Assembly: GCF_916619195.1 (NCBI RefSeq)
Contig: NZ_CAKAKL010000014.1
Location: forward strand, 1 to 64,000
Direction: 5' to 3'
From: Inquilinus sp. Marseille-Q2685
GTDB taxonomy: Bacteria; Pseudomonadota; Alphaproteobacteria; DSM-16000; Inquilinaceae
Length of the DNA stretch: 64,000 nucleotides
A program made the translations under genes and the position numbers. Positions 17,935 to 27,572 of the stretch are shown in pieces. The notes below the pieces were generated by a model. It had not been told where the DNA came from. It searched no databases and saw only the letters and a list, made by a program, of their open reading frames with translations. Within the stretch, counting starts at the first letter, position 1. Each line of letters opens with the position of its first letter.

Positions 17935-18831
17935 TCATTTCGCCCGGCAATCCTCCGCATCAGTGCCGGCGGCGCACAGGCCTGACCCCTTGTCCGGTTC
18001 GTCGCATTCGCCGTCCCCGGTGAAGGGACAGGCCGGGACTGCGGTGCTGGGGGCGCCGGAGCCTTCGCCCGCGGCGGCGCAGTCGGTGACATCCGTTCCG
18101 GTGGAGCAGAGGCCGGTGCCGCGGCCCGGCTCGTCGCATTCGCCGTCCTGGGCGAACTGGCAGCTGTCGTCGCCCCCGGCCGATGGCGCCGGCATCGCAG
18201 GAGGCTGGCCGCCCCCCTGTCTCGCCTTGCAGTCGGCCGTGTCCGTCCCCGCGGCGCAGGCGCCGGAGCCGACGCCGGGTTCGTCGCACTCGCCGTCGCG
18301 GGCGAAGGGGCAGCTGTCTTCGCCTTGCAACGCCGGCGCCGCGGGCGCGTCCGGGGCCGGCAGGCCCCCGCTCTTGGCCTTGCAGTCGCTGGTGTCGGTG
18401 CCGGCGGCGCAGGCACCCGAGCCGACACCCGGCTCGTCGCACTCGGTGTCGCGCGCGAAGGGACAGCTGTCGTCGCCCGGCCCCTGCGGCGGCACGGCCT
18501 GGGCCGGCGCGTTCGGGACCTGGGCGGGGGCGGCCGCGGCGCAGTCGGCGGTGTCGCTGCCGGCGGCGCAGAGGCCTGTGCCCTTCCCGGGCTCGTCGCA
18601 GCGCTGGTCGAAGGCGAAGCGGCAGGAATTCGCCGGGTCGGCCGCGGCATCCGGCCGGCAATCGGCGCTGTCGGTGCCGGCGGCGCAGGTGCCGTTGGCC
18701 TCATCGCATTCGCCGTCATGGGCGAAGATGCAGGAGTTGTTGGTGCCGCCCGCAGGCACGTCCTGCGCTGCGGCGGCGAGAGGAAATGCCAGTACCGTCG
18801 CCGCCAGCATCCAGGCCCATCTCGACGCCAT
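17935..18831 (-). CDS. Secreted protein with six four-cysteine acidic repeats
   Basis: A 298-residue protein with a signal peptide (MASRWAWMLAATVLAFPLAA, cleaved near AAAQD). The mature part holds six copies of a ~30-residue module of pattern SCxFAxDGECDEPGxGxGxCAAGTDTxDC, separated by Pro/Ala-rich linkers of 10-30 residues. Each module has four cysteines and many Asp/Glu, which suggests small disulfide-stabilised, possibly Ca2+-binding knots. I know of similar repeats in other proteobacterial secreted proteins but not of a defined function. The start at 18831 is chosen because the signal peptide begins there; the open frame reaches 18954. Confidence 0.8.
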   Translation of the reverse strand: MASRWAWMLAATVLAFPLAAAAQDVPAGGTNNSCIFAHDGECDEANGTCAAGTDSADCRPDAAADPANSCRFAFDQRCDEPGKGTGLCAAGSDTADCAAAAPAQVPNAPAQAVPPQGPGDDSCPFARDTECDEPGVGSGACAAGTDTSDCKAKSGGLPAPDAPAAPALQGEDSCPFARDGECDEPGVGSGACAAGTDTADCKARQGGGQPPAMPAPSAGGDDSCQFAQDGECDEPGRGTGLCSTGTDVTDCAAAGEGSGAPSTAVPACPFTGDGECDEPDKGSGLCAAGTDAEDCRAK

Positions 18832-18977
18832 GCGATGTCCCCTTCCCCCGCACGCAGCTGAGCTCCTAGATACATGCAGGAGCATGGCATGACAAAGGCG
18901 GCCCGATCCGGGTAATGGCCGTTGCCTGGACGGAACGATCGGCGTATCAGTCACGCCCTTCGCAGGAGATCGGTACG

Positions 18978-20351
18978 ATGAGCACGCCCGCCCCCGTCCA
19001 TGTCATCGGCGCCGGCTTGGCCGGCAGCGAAGCGGCCTGGCAGCTGGTCTCGGCCGGGGTGCCGGTGGTGCTGCACGAGATGCGGCCGGTACGCGGCACC
19101 GAGGCGCACCAGACCGACGGCTTCGCCGAGCTGGTCTGCTCCAACTCCTTCCGCTCCGACGACGCGATGTACAATGCGGTCGGCCTGCTGCACGAGGAGA
19201 TGCGGCGCTGCGGATCGCTGATCATGCGCCATGCCGACGCCCACAAGGTGCCGGCCGGCGGCGCGCTGGCGGTCGACCGCGACGGCTTCTCCGCCGGCGT
19301 CACCGCCGATCTCACGAACCATCCGCTGGTCACGGTGAAGCGCGGCGAGATCGCCGGCCTGCCGCCGGAGGCGTGGGACAGCGTGATCGTCGCCACCGGC
19401 CCCCTCACCTCCCCGGCCCTGGCCGAGGCGGTGCGCGGCCTGACCGGCGAGGCCGAGCTGGCCTTCTTCGACGCCATCGCGCCGATCGTCCACCGCGACA
19501 GCATCGACTTCGGCACGGCCTGGTTCCAGTCGCGCTACGACAAGCCCGGCCCGGGCGGCACCGGCAAGGACTACATCAACTGCCCGATGTCGAAGGAGGA
19601 GTACGAGGCCTTCATCCGCGAGCTGCTGGCCGCGCCGAAGACCGAGTTCAAGGACTGGGAGAAGGACACGCCCTATTTCGACGGCTGCCTGCCGATCGAG
19701 GTGATGGCCGAGCGGGGCCCGGATACGCTGCGCTGGGGCCCGATGAAGCCGGTCGGCCTGACCAACCCGCACAGCGACCGCCGGCCCTGGGCCGTGGTCC
19801 AGCTGCGCCAGGACAATGCGCTGGGCACGCTGTTCAACATGGTCGGCTTCCAGACCAAGATGAAATATGCCGAGCAGGTGCGGGTGTTCCGCATGATCCC
19901 GGGCCTGCAGGATGCCGAGTTCGCACGGCTGGGCGGGCTGCACCGCAACACCTTCATCAACAGCCCGCGGGTGCTGGACCCGGCGCTGCGGCTGAAGGCG
20001 ATGCCGCGGCTGCGCTTCGCCGGCCAGGTCACCGGCGTCGAGGGCTATGTCGAGAGCGCCGCGATCGGCCTGCTGGCCGGCCGGATGGCGGCGGCGGAGC
20101 GGCTGGGCCTGGCCATCGTGCCGCCGCCCGTGACCACGGCGCTGGGCGCGCTGCTGAACCACATCACCGGCGGCGGCGAGGTCGAGACCTTCCAGCCGAT
20201 GAACGTCAATTTCGGCCTGTTCCCGCCGCCGGAGATTCCCGAGCGACAGCCCGGCCAGAAGAAGGTGAAGGGCCGCGACCGCAAGAGCCTGTACAGCGAG
20301 CGCGCCCTGGCCGATCTCGACCTCTGGCTCGGCCGGCGCGCGGCGGCCTGA
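18978..20351 (+). CDS. trmFO: tRNA (uracil-54-C5) methyltransferase, folate/FAD-dependent TrmFO
   Basis: A 457-residue TrmFO, which methylates U54 of tRNA to ribothymidine using methylene-tetrahydrofolate and FAD. The FAD-binding [15 protein letters not shown] is at the N-terminus, the [12 protein letters not shown] segment is present, and [11 protein letters not shown] holds a conserved cysteine. The length is normal. The ATG at 18978 follows AGGAG; the open frame upstream is non-coding. It is divergent from the cysteine-rich gene. Confidence 0.96.
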   Translation: MSTPAPVHVIGAGLAGSEAAWQLVSAGVPVVLHEMRPVRGTEAHQTDGFAELVCSNSFRSDDAMYNAVGLLHEEMRRCGSLIMRHADAHKVPAGGALAVDRDGFSAGVTADLTNHPLVTVKRGEIAGLPPEAWDSVIVATGPLTSPALAEAVRGLTGEAELAFFDAIAPIVHRDSIDFGTAWFQSRYDKPGPGGTGKDYINCPMSKEEYEAFIRELLAAPKTEFKDWEKDTPYFDGCLPIEVMAERGPDTLRWGPMKPVGLTNPHSDRRPWAVVQLRQDNALGTLFNMVGFQTKMKYAEQVRVFRMIPGLQDAEFARLGGLHRNTFINSPRVLDPALRLKAMPRLRFAGQVTGVEGYVESAAIGLLAGRMAAAERLGLAIVPPPVTTALGALLNHITGGGEVETFQPMNVNFGLFPPPEIPERQPGQKKVKGRDRKSLYSERALADLDLWLGRRAAA

Positions 20352-20466
20352 ACCGCCGAGGAAGCCGTCCCGTCCGACGGCCGGCGTTTACAAAAAATAA
20401 CATTTCGACGGATGATCGCGTGTCGGCCCACTGAGACAATAGGGCATGGCAGGATCCAGGAAGACC

Positions 20467-21198
20467 ATGTCGACCTCCGCAGCGGCACGTCCGGAGGCAC
20501 AGCCGCATGTGCTGCTCGTGGAGGACGATCTCGAGATCTCCCGGATGCTGCAGGGCGTCCTTTCGGACAGCGGCTTCATCGTCTCCACCGCAACCGCCGC
20601 GGCCGAGATGGACGCGGTGCTAGGCCAGACCGAGATCGACCTCGTGGTGCTCGACATCATGCTGCCGGGCGAGGACGGGCTCAGCATCTGCCGCCGGCTG
20701 CGGGCCGCTTCGACCATCCCGATCATCATGGTGACGGCCCGCGGCGACGCAGTCGACCGCATCGTCGGGCTGGAGATCGGGGCCGACGACTACCTGCCCA
20801 AGCCGTTCGATTCCCGCGAGCTGGTGGCGCGCATCCGGGCGCTGCTGCGGCGCGCGCAGGGCGGGAACGGCGGCCGCATGCGCCCGCTGCGCTTCGCCGG
20901 ATGGCGGATCGACCCGGCGTCGCGGCAGTTGCACGACCCCGACGGGGTCAAGGTCGCCATGACCAGCGTCGAGTTCGACCTGCTGGCGGCCTTGTGCCGG
21001 CACCCCGGCCAGGTGCTGTCGCGCGACCAGCTGATCGAGCTGACGCATAGCGGCCTGGCCAGCCCGGTCCAGCGCAGCATCGACGTCCATGTCAGCCGCA
21101 TCCGGCAGAAGATCGAGCCCGATCCCGACAACCCGCGCTTCATCAAGACGGTGCGCCTCGGCGGCTACATGTTCACCGAGCGGGTCGAGCCGGCCTGA
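20467..21198 (+). CDS. OmpR-family response regulator
   Basis: A 243-residue response regulator. The receiver has acidic pair Glu19-Asp20, phospho-acceptor Asp63 in VVLDIMLPGEDG and the PKPF lysine; the C-terminal winged helix is of OmpR type (MTSVEFDLLAALCRHPGQVLSR). The start at 20467 has AGGAAG upstream; an ATG at 20446 is an alternative. The stop overlaps the kinase start (TGATG). The downstream MipA/OmpV gene is a likely target. Confidence 0.95.
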   Translation: MSTSAAARPEAQPHVLLVEDDLEISRMLQGVLSDSGFIVSTATAAAEMDAVLGQTEIDLVVLDIMLPGEDGLSICRRLRAASTIPIIMVTARGDAVDRIVGLEIGADDYLPKPFDSRELVARIRALLRRAQGGNGGRMRPLRFAGWRIDPASRQLHDPDGVKVAMTSVEFDLLAALCRHPGQVLSRDQLIELTHSGLASPVQRSIDVHVSRIRQKIEPDPDNPRFIKTVRLGGYMFTERVEPA

Positions 21199-22553
21199 TG
21201 CGCTTCCTCTCTCGCCTGATCCCGCGCAGCATCGTCAGCCAGATCACCGGACTCGTCGCGATCTCGATGCTGCTCGGCATCGGGCTGACCGGCACGGTCC
21301 TGTTCCTGTTCTTCAGGGAGCCCGATGCGCGGGACGGGGTCATTCTTTCGGCAGCTGCAATCGCCAAGATCACCCAGATCGTCCAGAGCGCCGACACCCC
21401 GGACGAGGCCAACGGGATCCTCGATGTCGCCCGGCGTGCCGGCGCCGATGTCATCCGAATGCCGTCAGGGGAATTCGCCGCCCAGTCTGAAGACGGGCCG
21501 ACGTCGATCCTGTCGGAGCTGATCGCCTATCAGCTGAAGACCCTTTGGGGCATCGAGGCACGCGGTGCCAACCTTCCTTCCGGTGCCGGCCATGGTCTCG
21601 TCGTGCGGGTCGACGATCGGTTCGTCCTGCTGTTCCCGACGCCGACCTGGGCCGGCCTGTGGAGATTCATCCTCAAGCCCACGGTCCTGATCATCGTCAC
21701 GATGATCGTGTTCGTGCTGTTCCTGTCGATGTATGCGGTGCGCTGGATCATCGCGCCGCTGTCGGCGCTGGGGGCGGCGGCCGAATCCTTCGGGCGCTCG
21801 CCCGACGAAGACCGCCTGGTCGACCGCCGAGGACCGCGGGAGATTGGCCAGCTCGCCGGTGCCCTCAACGACATGCGCACCCGCATCCGGGCTCTGATCG
21901 ACGACCGCACCCGCATGCTCGCCGCGATCAGCCACGACCTGCGGACGCCGCTGACCCGCCTGCGGCTTCGCGCCGAGCGGGTCGACGACCCGGGGCTGCG
22001 GGAGGGTATCCTGCATGAGGTCGTGCGGATCAGCGACATGCTCGACGAGACGCTGGAGTATCTGCGGCCCGGCATCCGCGAAGAGCGCATGTCTCGGGTC
22101 GACCTGTCGAGCCTGCTGCAGACGGTCTGCACCGAATTCGGCGATGTCGGCCACGGCGTCGCCTATGCCGGGCCGCCGCGCCTGGCCTGGGTCTGCCGGC
22201 CCAACGCGCTGACCCGTGCCGTCAGCAATGTGGTGAACAACGCCGTTCAGCATGGGTCGGCGGTGCGGGTCAGCCTGCGGGCCGGCGAGGGCGGCGCGGC
22301 GGAGATCGAGGTGGCGGACGATGGTCCAGGCATTCCGCCGCCGCTGCGCGAGAAGGTCTTCGATCCGTTCTTCAAGGGCGACGACACCCGCTCTGTGGCT
22401 TCGGGCCGGGGCTTCGGGCTGGGCCTTTCGATCGCCCGCGACGTCGTCCGTGGCCACGGCGGCAGCATCGAACTGCTCGATCACGTGCCGCGTGGCCTCC
22501 TCGTCCGGATGTCGCTGCCTCCGGGGCCGGCAATATCTCTTAACATAACTTAA
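21198..22553 (+). CDS. Two-component sensor histidine kinase
   Basis: A 451-residue EnvZ-like kinase. TM1 is at residues ~15-39, then a periplasmic domain of ~120 residues, TM2 (~160-180), HAMP, a DHp domain with the phospho-acceptor in AAISHDLRTPLTRLR (His246), and a HATPase domain with N box NVVNNAVQHG and G boxes DDGPGIPP and GFGLGLSIA. It is complete and co-translated with the response regulator. The stimulus is unknown, but the neighbour suggests envelope sensing. Confidence 0.95.
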   Translation: MRFLSRLIPRSIVSQITGLVAISMLLGIGLTGTVLFLFFREPDARDGVILSAAAIAKITQIVQSADTPDEANGILDVARRAGADVIRMPSGEFAAQSEDGPTSILSELIAYQLKTLWGIEARGANLPSGAGHGLVVRVDDRFVLLFPTPTWAGLWRFILKPTVLIIVTMIVFVLFLSMYAVRWIIAPLSALGAAAESFGRSPDEDRLVDRRGPREIGQLAGALNDMRTRIRALIDDRTRMLAAISHDLRTPLTRLRLRAERVDDPGLREGILHEVVRISDMLDETLEYLRPGIREERMSRVDLSSLLQTVCTEFGDVGHGVAYAGPPRLAWVCRPNALTRAVSNVVNNAVQHGSAVRVSLRAGEGGAAEIEVADDGPGIPPPLREKVFDPFFKGDDTRSVASGRGFGLGLSIARDVVRGHGGSIELLDHVPRGLLVRMSLPPGPAISLNIT

Positions 22554-22604
22554 AACCAGCCTCTTCCGCCGGCCTTTACTCTCGCGGCTCAATCGAGTCA
22601 CGGG

Positions 22605-23480
22605 ATGAATCGAATGCCATCGTCATTGTCGACTGTCGCCCTTTCATCGCGACACGGTACCCGCCAGGCCAGGACTTGGGCGCCGCTCGCCTTGGCCGGC
22701 ATGGTCCTTGCAGCGACCAGCGGGCGCGCGGAGGCCCAGGACGCGATCATCGTGCCGGAGGAGAACACTCCCGCGCCGGAAGCCGTCCGTCCCGATGGGG
22801 ATTGGACCTTCGTGCTCGGCGCCGGCGCGCGGGTCGGGCCCAGCTACGAAGGTTCGGACAAGTTCTCGGTCACGCCGGGGCCCTTCGTCGCGATCAACTG
22901 GCGGGACCGGGTCTTCCTCGACATGGAGCGGGGGATCGGCGTCAACATCGTGCGCACCGACGCACTCCGGCTGGGCCTGTCGGTCGGTTTCGCCCCGGGC
23001 CGGGACGAAGATGACGAGGATCATCTGAGGGGCCTGGGCGACATCGACGCGGCTGCGCGCGGCCATCTCTTCGGATCCTATTCCTTCGGCATGTGGCAGG
23101 TCGGCATCGACGTCGCCAAGGATTTCGGCGGCAGCGAAGGTCTGCAGATTCGGCCCGGCGTGTCGGTGAAGATGCCGCTGTCCGACACCTGGACGTTGTC
23201 GTCCGGCATCTCTGCCACCTGGGCCGACGACGACTACATGCAGACCTTCTTCGGCGTCTCGCCGGCGCAGTCCCGGAAATCGGGGCTGGAGCACTTCGAC
23301 GCCGGATCCGGGTTCAAGAGCGTCGACTTCCAGATCGGCCTCAGATGGGCGTTCTCCGAGAACTGGTTCGCCATGGCGAATGTGGGCGTGGGCGTCCTCC
23401 TCGGCGACGCGGCGGACAGCCCGATCACCGAGAGCGAGGTGCAACCCTCGGTCGGGCTGGCGGTCGGCTATCGCTTCTGA
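22605..23480 (+). CDS. MipA/OmpV family outer-membrane protein
   Basis: A 291-residue outer-membrane beta-barrel protein of the MipA/OmpV family. A long signal peptide ends near GRAEAQD. The family pattern VLGAGARVGPSYEGSD is followed by repeated amphipathic strands, and the chain ends in the C-terminal aromatic signal GYRF. Members scaffold murein synthesis (MipA) or act as porin-like proteins. It starts 51 bp after the kinase, so it is probably co-transcribed with or regulated by the two-component system. Confidence 0.9.
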   Translation: MNRMPSSLSTVALSSRHGTRQARTWAPLALAGMVLAATSGRAEAQDAIIVPEENTPAPEAVRPDGDWTFVLGAGARVGPSYEGSDKFSVTPGPFVAINWRDRVFLDMERGIGVNIVRTDALRLGLSVGFAPGRDEDDEDHLRGLGDIDAAARGHLFGSYSFGMWQVGIDVAKDFGGSEGLQIRPGVSVKMPLSDTWTLSSGISATWADDDYMQTFFGVSPAQSRKSGLEHFDAGSGFKSVDFQIGLRWAFSENWFAMANVGVGVLLGDAADSPITESEVQPSVGLAVGYRF

Positions 23481-23502
23481 GGCCGCTCATCGGCTGCGGC
23501 CT
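23480..23502 (+). terminator. Weak hairpin after the MipA/OmpV gene
   Basis: AGGCCGC and GCGGCCT form a 7-bp stem starting at the last base of the MipA/OmpV stop codon. No T-run follows, so terminator activity is uncertain. Confidence 0.3.
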
Positions 23503-23515
23503 GGGATGATCATCG

Positions 23516-23731
23516 ATGACGGAAACCATGGCCCTGCTCGGTCTCATGGCAGCCCTGAAGGAGCGTATCATGATCTTCACGCTCCTGTGGCTGGGTGGGA
23601 TCGTGCTCTGTGCCACGCCCTACCTGTGGGCGCTGTACCGCGCCGCCCGCGACGCGGCGCGGACGACCCCGGTGCGCCGCGAGCCGCCATTGCGGCTCGC
23701 GGCTTCCGTGACCGAGGACAAGGCTCCGTGA
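23516..23731 (+). CDS. Small single-pass membrane protein, unknown
   Basis: A 71-residue frame with one hydrophobic helix (IFTLLWLGGIVLCATPYLWAL) and a basic, Pro-rich tail. A better-supported start may be MIFTLLW at 23570, preceded by AAGGAG, giving 53 residues. It lies between MipA/OmpV and the convergent aldo/keto reductase. I recognise no family; it may be a real small membrane protein. Confidence 0.45.
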   Translation: MTETMALLGLMAALKERIMIFTLLWLGGIVLCATPYLWALYRAARDAARTTPVRREPPLRLAASVTEDKAP

Positions 23732-23744
23732 CGCAAGCTTCGGC

Positions 23745-24818
23745 CTAGCGCCGCAGCGCGATCCTGACGTCGCCGAACATGACGTTGCGGGTCATCGGCC
23801 GGGCCAGGAACTCGTGCGGGAAGCCGAGGTCGACGGCGCTCGCCGCTTCCAGCCGCGCCCGCTGCCCGTCCGAGAGCACGACGTCGAGGGCGCCGAGATT
23901 GTCCTCCAGCTGCGCCACTGTCCGCGCGCCGATGATCGGCGCGGTCACGGTGGGGTTCAGCAGGGTCCAGGCCAGGGCCACCTGGGCCGGGGTCCGGCCG
24001 ATCTCGGCCGCTACCGCCTTCACCTCCTCGGCGATAGTCAGACCCCGCTCGGTCAGGGCGCCATTGGCGGCGGCAACGTTCTTGCGCGTCCCCGCGGCCT
24101 CCGCATTGCCGCCGCCGATGCCCAGATCGGCCCGGCTGTACTTGCCGGTCAGCACGCCGCTGGCCAGCGGCGACCAGGGGATCACCCCGAGGCCCAGCTC
24201 GCGCGCCATCGGGATCAGGTCGCGCTCCACCGTTCGTTCGATCAGGCTGTATTCGATCTGCAGTGCGATCAGCGGCGACCAGCCGCGCAGGTCGGCGATG
24301 GTCTGCATCCGTGCCACCTGCCAGGCCGGCGCGTCGGAGATCGCGACATACAGCACCTTGCCGGCGCGGACGACGTCGTCCATGGCGCGCAGGATCTCCT
24401 CGACCGGGGTGGTGAAATCCCAGGCGTGCAGATAGAGCAGGTCGATGTAGTCCGTCTGCATCCGCTGCAGGCTGCTCTCGACCGAGCGGACCAGGCTCTT
24501 GCGGTGGTTGCCGCCGGCATTCGGGTCGCCGGCGCGCAGCGGCAGCGTGTATTTGGTGGCGATCACTAGCCGATCGCGCCGGTCGGCCGCGAACTTGCCG
24601 ACCAGGCGTTCGGAGCTGCCGTCGGTGTACTGGTTGGCGGTGTCGATGAAGTTGCCGCCGCGGTCGACATAGGTGTCGAAGATCCGCCGCGCCTCCGGCT
24701 CGTCGGCGCCCCAGCCCCAGTCGGTGCCAAAGGTCATGGCGCCGAGCGCAAGCGGCGAGACCCGGAGGCCGGACCGGCCGAGCAGCCGATAGTGATCGAG
24801 GGACAGCGTGTCGCTCAT
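23745..24818 (-). CDS. Aldo/keto reductase
   Basis: A 357-residue NADPH-dependent aldo/keto reductase. FIDTANQYTDGSSE carries the catalytic Asp and Tyr, VIATKYTLPL the Lys, and LLYLHAWD the position usually His. IPWSPLASGVLTGKY and the PIIGARTVAQLEDNL segment are the NADP-binding parts. It resembles the YajO/oxidoreductase subgroup. The start at MSDTLSLDHY (24818) has an AGGAGACG-like site upstream. It is divergent from a LysR gene that probably controls it. Confidence 0.93.
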   Translation of the reverse strand: MSDTLSLDHYRLLGRSGLRVSPLALGAMTFGTDWGWGADEPEARRIFDTYVDRGGNFIDTANQYTDGSSERLVGKFAADRRDRLVIATKYTLPLRAGDPNAGGNHRKSLVRSVESSLQRMQTDYIDLLYLHAWDFTTPVEEILRAMDDVVRAGKVLYVAISDAPAWQVARMQTIADLRGWSPLIALQIEYSLIERTVERDLIPMARELGLGVIPWSPLASGVLTGKYSRADLGIGGGNAEAAGTRKNVAAANGALTERGLTIAEEVKAVAAEIGRTPAQVALAWTLLNPTVTAPIIGARTVAQLEDNLGALDVVLSDGQRARLEAASAVDLGFPHEFLARPMTRNVMFGDVRIALRR

Positions 24819-24913
24819 GGTCGTCTCCTGCAGTGCTGACCGGAAGATGGCGCGCTGACATTCGTCCATGAAGGCGGCATTATCCGCATGGGCTGTTAAG
24901 GGAACGATGCACA

Positions 24914-25828
24914 ATGCGTGGCAGCGACTATGCCGAGCTGCGGGCCTTCGCTGCGATCGCCGAGCACGGCAGCTTCGCCCGTGCGGCGGCGCAGCTGGGC
25001 CTGTCACGCTCGGCGCTGAGCCAGACCATCCGCGGGCTGGAGGAGCGGCTGGGCCTTCGGCTGCTGAACCGGACCACCCGCAGCGTGGCGCCGACCGAGG
25101 CCGGGGCGCGGCTGCTGGCCGGGCTCCTGCCGGCTCTGGCCGACCTCGACGCCGCGGTCGCCAATGTCCGGGCGCTGCGCGACACGCCTGCCGGCGTGCT
25201 GCGGATCAACGCCTCGCGCATCGCCGCGATCCATCGCCTGGCGCCGCTGATCGGCCCGTTCCACGCGGCCTATCCGGACATCGCCCTCGATATCGTGGCC
25301 GAGGACCGGCTGGTCGACATCGTCGCCGAACGCTTCGACGCCGGCCTCCGGCTCGGCGAGATGGTCGAGCGCGACATGGTCGCGGTGAAGCTGGGCGGCG
25401 AGCTCGAGCTGATGGTGGTGGCCGCCCCCTCCTATCTCGAGCGCTTCGGCGCGCCCGAGACGCCGCGCGACCTGCGGCACCATCGCTGCATCAATTTCCG
25501 CTGGCCGACCGACGGCAGCCTCTACCGCTGGGAGTTCGAGCGCGGCACGGAGAAGCTGGAGGTGGCAGTGGAAGGCCCGCTCACCGTCACCGAGCCCGAG
25601 GTCGCGATCCGGGCGGTGCTGGACGGCGTCGGCATCGGCTATCTCTTCGACCTGCAGATCCGGCCGCTGGTCGAGTCAGGCCGTATGGTGCGGCTGCTCG
25701 CGGACTGGACCCCGCCCTTCCCCGGCTTCTACCTCTATTACCCCAGCCGCCGGCAGATGCCGCCGCCGCTGCGCGCCTTCCTCGATTTCGTGCAACGGCG
25801 GCAGACTGCGTCTAACGGCGGCCGGTGA
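24914..25828 (+). CDS. LysR-family transcriptional regulator
   Basis: A 304-residue LysR regulator with HTH in AELRAFAAIAEHGSFARAAA and the effector domain after residue ~90. The DNA-binding pattern is that of the large CrgA/DsdC-like group. It is divergent from the aldo/keto reductase with 95 bp between them. The last 17 bp overlap the end of the OPT transporter gene on the other strand. Confidence 0.93.
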   Translation: MRGSDYAELRAFAAIAEHGSFARAAAQLGLSRSALSQTIRGLEERLGLRLLNRTTRSVAPTEAGARLLAGLLPALADLDAAVANVRALRDTPAGVLRINASRIAAIHRLAPLIGPFHAAYPDIALDIVAEDRLVDIVAERFDAGLRLGEMVERDMVAVKLGGELELMVVAAPSYLERFGAPETPRDLRHHRCINFRWPTDGSLYRWEFERGTEKLEVAVEGPLTVTEPEVAIRAVLDGVGIGYLFDLQIRPLVESGRMVRLLADWTPPFPGFYLYYPSRRQMPPPLRAFLDFVQRRQTASNGGR

Positions 25829-27461
25829 ACGGCTTGGTGACGGAGTCGAAGAAGCTGAACAGGGCGTCGCCGGCGATCACCCCGGCCGCGACCACCTCCA
25901 TCTCACTGCGCCCAGCTTCGCCGCGCCAGCGGGTCCACAGGAACCGGATGACGATGCCGGCCAGCACCGCCCAGCCCGCCAGAGGCGAGTTCAGCAGTAG
26001 GCCGGTGGCGAACAGGATGCCCATCTGCCGCTTCGATCCGCCGAGCCACTGGACGATCGCTCCGGGGATCGCCCACAGCGCGAGCGACCGCGCCACCTCC
26101 GGCGCCACCCCGGCCCCGATCGTGGCCGCGTAGACCCGATCGACCGGCGGCAGCATGTCCTGCGCGAAATAGGCTTCCCAGGAGAAGTAGACGACGACGA
26201 TCGCTACCAGGAAGGCGACCATGGCGGCCAGCAGCTGCTGCCGCCGGCCGTCGCGCTCGAACTCCGGGTCTGCGCCGTGGCCGCGCAGGATGTGGCCGGC
26301 CTTCAGGTCGTAGCCCATATCGGCGAAGGCCGGGCCGGTGGCGGCCGAGAAGGCGACCAGCAGCGCCAGGGCCGTCGGCGGGAAGCCGACCAGCATGCCG
26401 ATGATCAGGGTGATCAGCGCCACGGCGAAGGCCGGGAACCAGCCGGAATGCATCGCCGCGAGGCCGACGATCAGCTCATGCACGAAGGCGGCGAAGGCGG
26501 CGTAGACCACGAAGGCGACCAGCATGCCCCAGGACAGCTCGGCCCACAGCCCGCCGGTCGCCGCGATCAGCATGGCCAGCGCGATGTAGCCGGCGGTGCC
26601 GAGCCCCAGCGCCCGCCGCAGCGCCGCGTCGGACCGGGTGCGGCTGCCGCTATCGGCGTCGCGGCGCAGCAGGGTCGAGGCGACCTGCAGCAGCGCCACC
26701 AGCCCGGCGCCGATCATCACGCCATGCGGGATATAGGCCTTCATCATGTCGCCGCCGGGGATGATGCCGGCGAAGGCCTCGCCGCCGAAGATCTGGGGAG
26801 AATAGCCGCGCAACAGCAGGCCGATTCCGAACATGGCGAGCGCCCAGATGTTGCCGATGAAGGCGATGCCGAAGGCCGACATGGGGATTCCGATGCGAGC
26901 GCCGATCGCCCCGATGGCGACGCCGACGCCCAGCAGCACCGCCTTGCGGCCGCCCTCGTCGCCGGCCTTGATCGCCTCCGCCGCCGCCACGCCGGGCGGC
27001 CAGGCGCCGGTGGCCGGGAACACCTTGGTGTCGAACATCCGGTACAGAAGATAGGCGTCCAGCAGCATCGCCAGGGCGACGCCGGCGAACATCGGCAGCA
27101 CCAGGTCCGGCCGTCCCAGCGCATAGGGGATGCCGATCGGCAGCAGCAGGCTGTTGGCGGCGCCGAAGGTGGCGCCGGAGATCGCGCTCTGCGCCAGGTT
27201 CTGGACATGGATCGAGCGGTAGCGGGCGAACAGGCCCAGCGGGATGCGCGCCAGCACCATGGCGGCCAGCGCGCCGATCAGCGAGGTGTTCGCCGACACG
27301 CCGAGGCTGACCAGGATCTGCATGCCGATGATGGCGCCGAAGACGCAGAGCAGGATGATCAGGGCGAGGGTCGCGGGCTCGAACACGCTGGGATGCCGGC
27401 GGCCGGTCGCCGCCGGGACCGAGGGTGCCGCGGTCGGATCCGCGGTCAGGTCGTGCTGCAT
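25812..27461 (-). CDS. OPT-family oligopeptide transporter
   Basis: A 549-residue integral membrane protein with about 14 hydrophobic segments and the OPT-family patterns GFARYRS/SGATFGAANSLLLPIGIPYA-like N-half and PGAIVQWLGGSKRQMG C-half. OPT proteins take up short peptides, glutathione or metal chelates by proton symport. It lies downstream of the fused 5-oxoprolinase on the same strand, so uptake of 5-oxoproline-containing or related lactam substrates is a reasonable inference. The start at 27461 follows AGGAGG; an ATG 87 bp upstream is unlikely. Confidence 0.9.
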   Translation of the reverse strand: MQHDLTADPTAAPSVPAATGRRHPSVFEPATLALIILLCVFGAIIGMQILVSLGVSANTSLIGALAAMVLARIPLGLFARYRSIHVQNLAQSAISGATFGAANSLLLPIGIPYALGRPDLVLPMFAGVALAMLLDAYLLYRMFDTKVFPATGAWPPGVAAAEAIKAGDEGGRKAVLLGVGVAIGAIGARIGIPMSAFGIAFIGNIWALAMFGIGLLLRGYSPQIFGGEAFAGIIPGGDMMKAYIPHGVMIGAGLVALLQVASTLLRRDADSGSRTRSDAALRRALGLGTAGYIALAMLIAATGGLWAELSWGMLVAFVVYAAFAAFVHELIVGLAAMHSGWFPAFAVALITLIIGMLVGFPPTALALLVAFSAATGPAFADMGYDLKAGHILRGHGADPEFERDGRRQQLLAAMVAFLVAIVVVYFSWEAYFAQDMLPPVDRVYAATIGAGVAPEVARSLALWAIPGAIVQWLGGSKRQMGILFATGLLLNSPLAGWAVLAGIVIRFLWTRWRGEAGRSEMEVVAAGVIAGDALFSFFDSVTKPFTGRR

Positions 27462-27537
27462 GAAACCTCCTGGAAGGGCCGCTTGGGCGCGGCCTTGATC
27501 TCGTGATGCGGGTCTTGGGCGTGCCCTGACGGAAGAA

Positions 27538-27566
27538 GGGCCGCGCACCCCTGGGATGCGCGGCCC
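27538..27566 (-). terminator. Strong hairpin between the oxoprolinase and OPT genes
   Basis: GGGCCGCGCA and TGCGCGGCCC form a perfect 10-bp stem with a 9-base loop, 7 bp after the oxoprolinase stop. On the minus strand it is followed by a pyrimidine-rich stretch but no run of T. It may terminate or attenuate transcription, or protect the upstream mRNA, so that transporter and enzyme levels differ. Confidence 0.5.
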
Positions 27567-27572
27567 CGAAGC

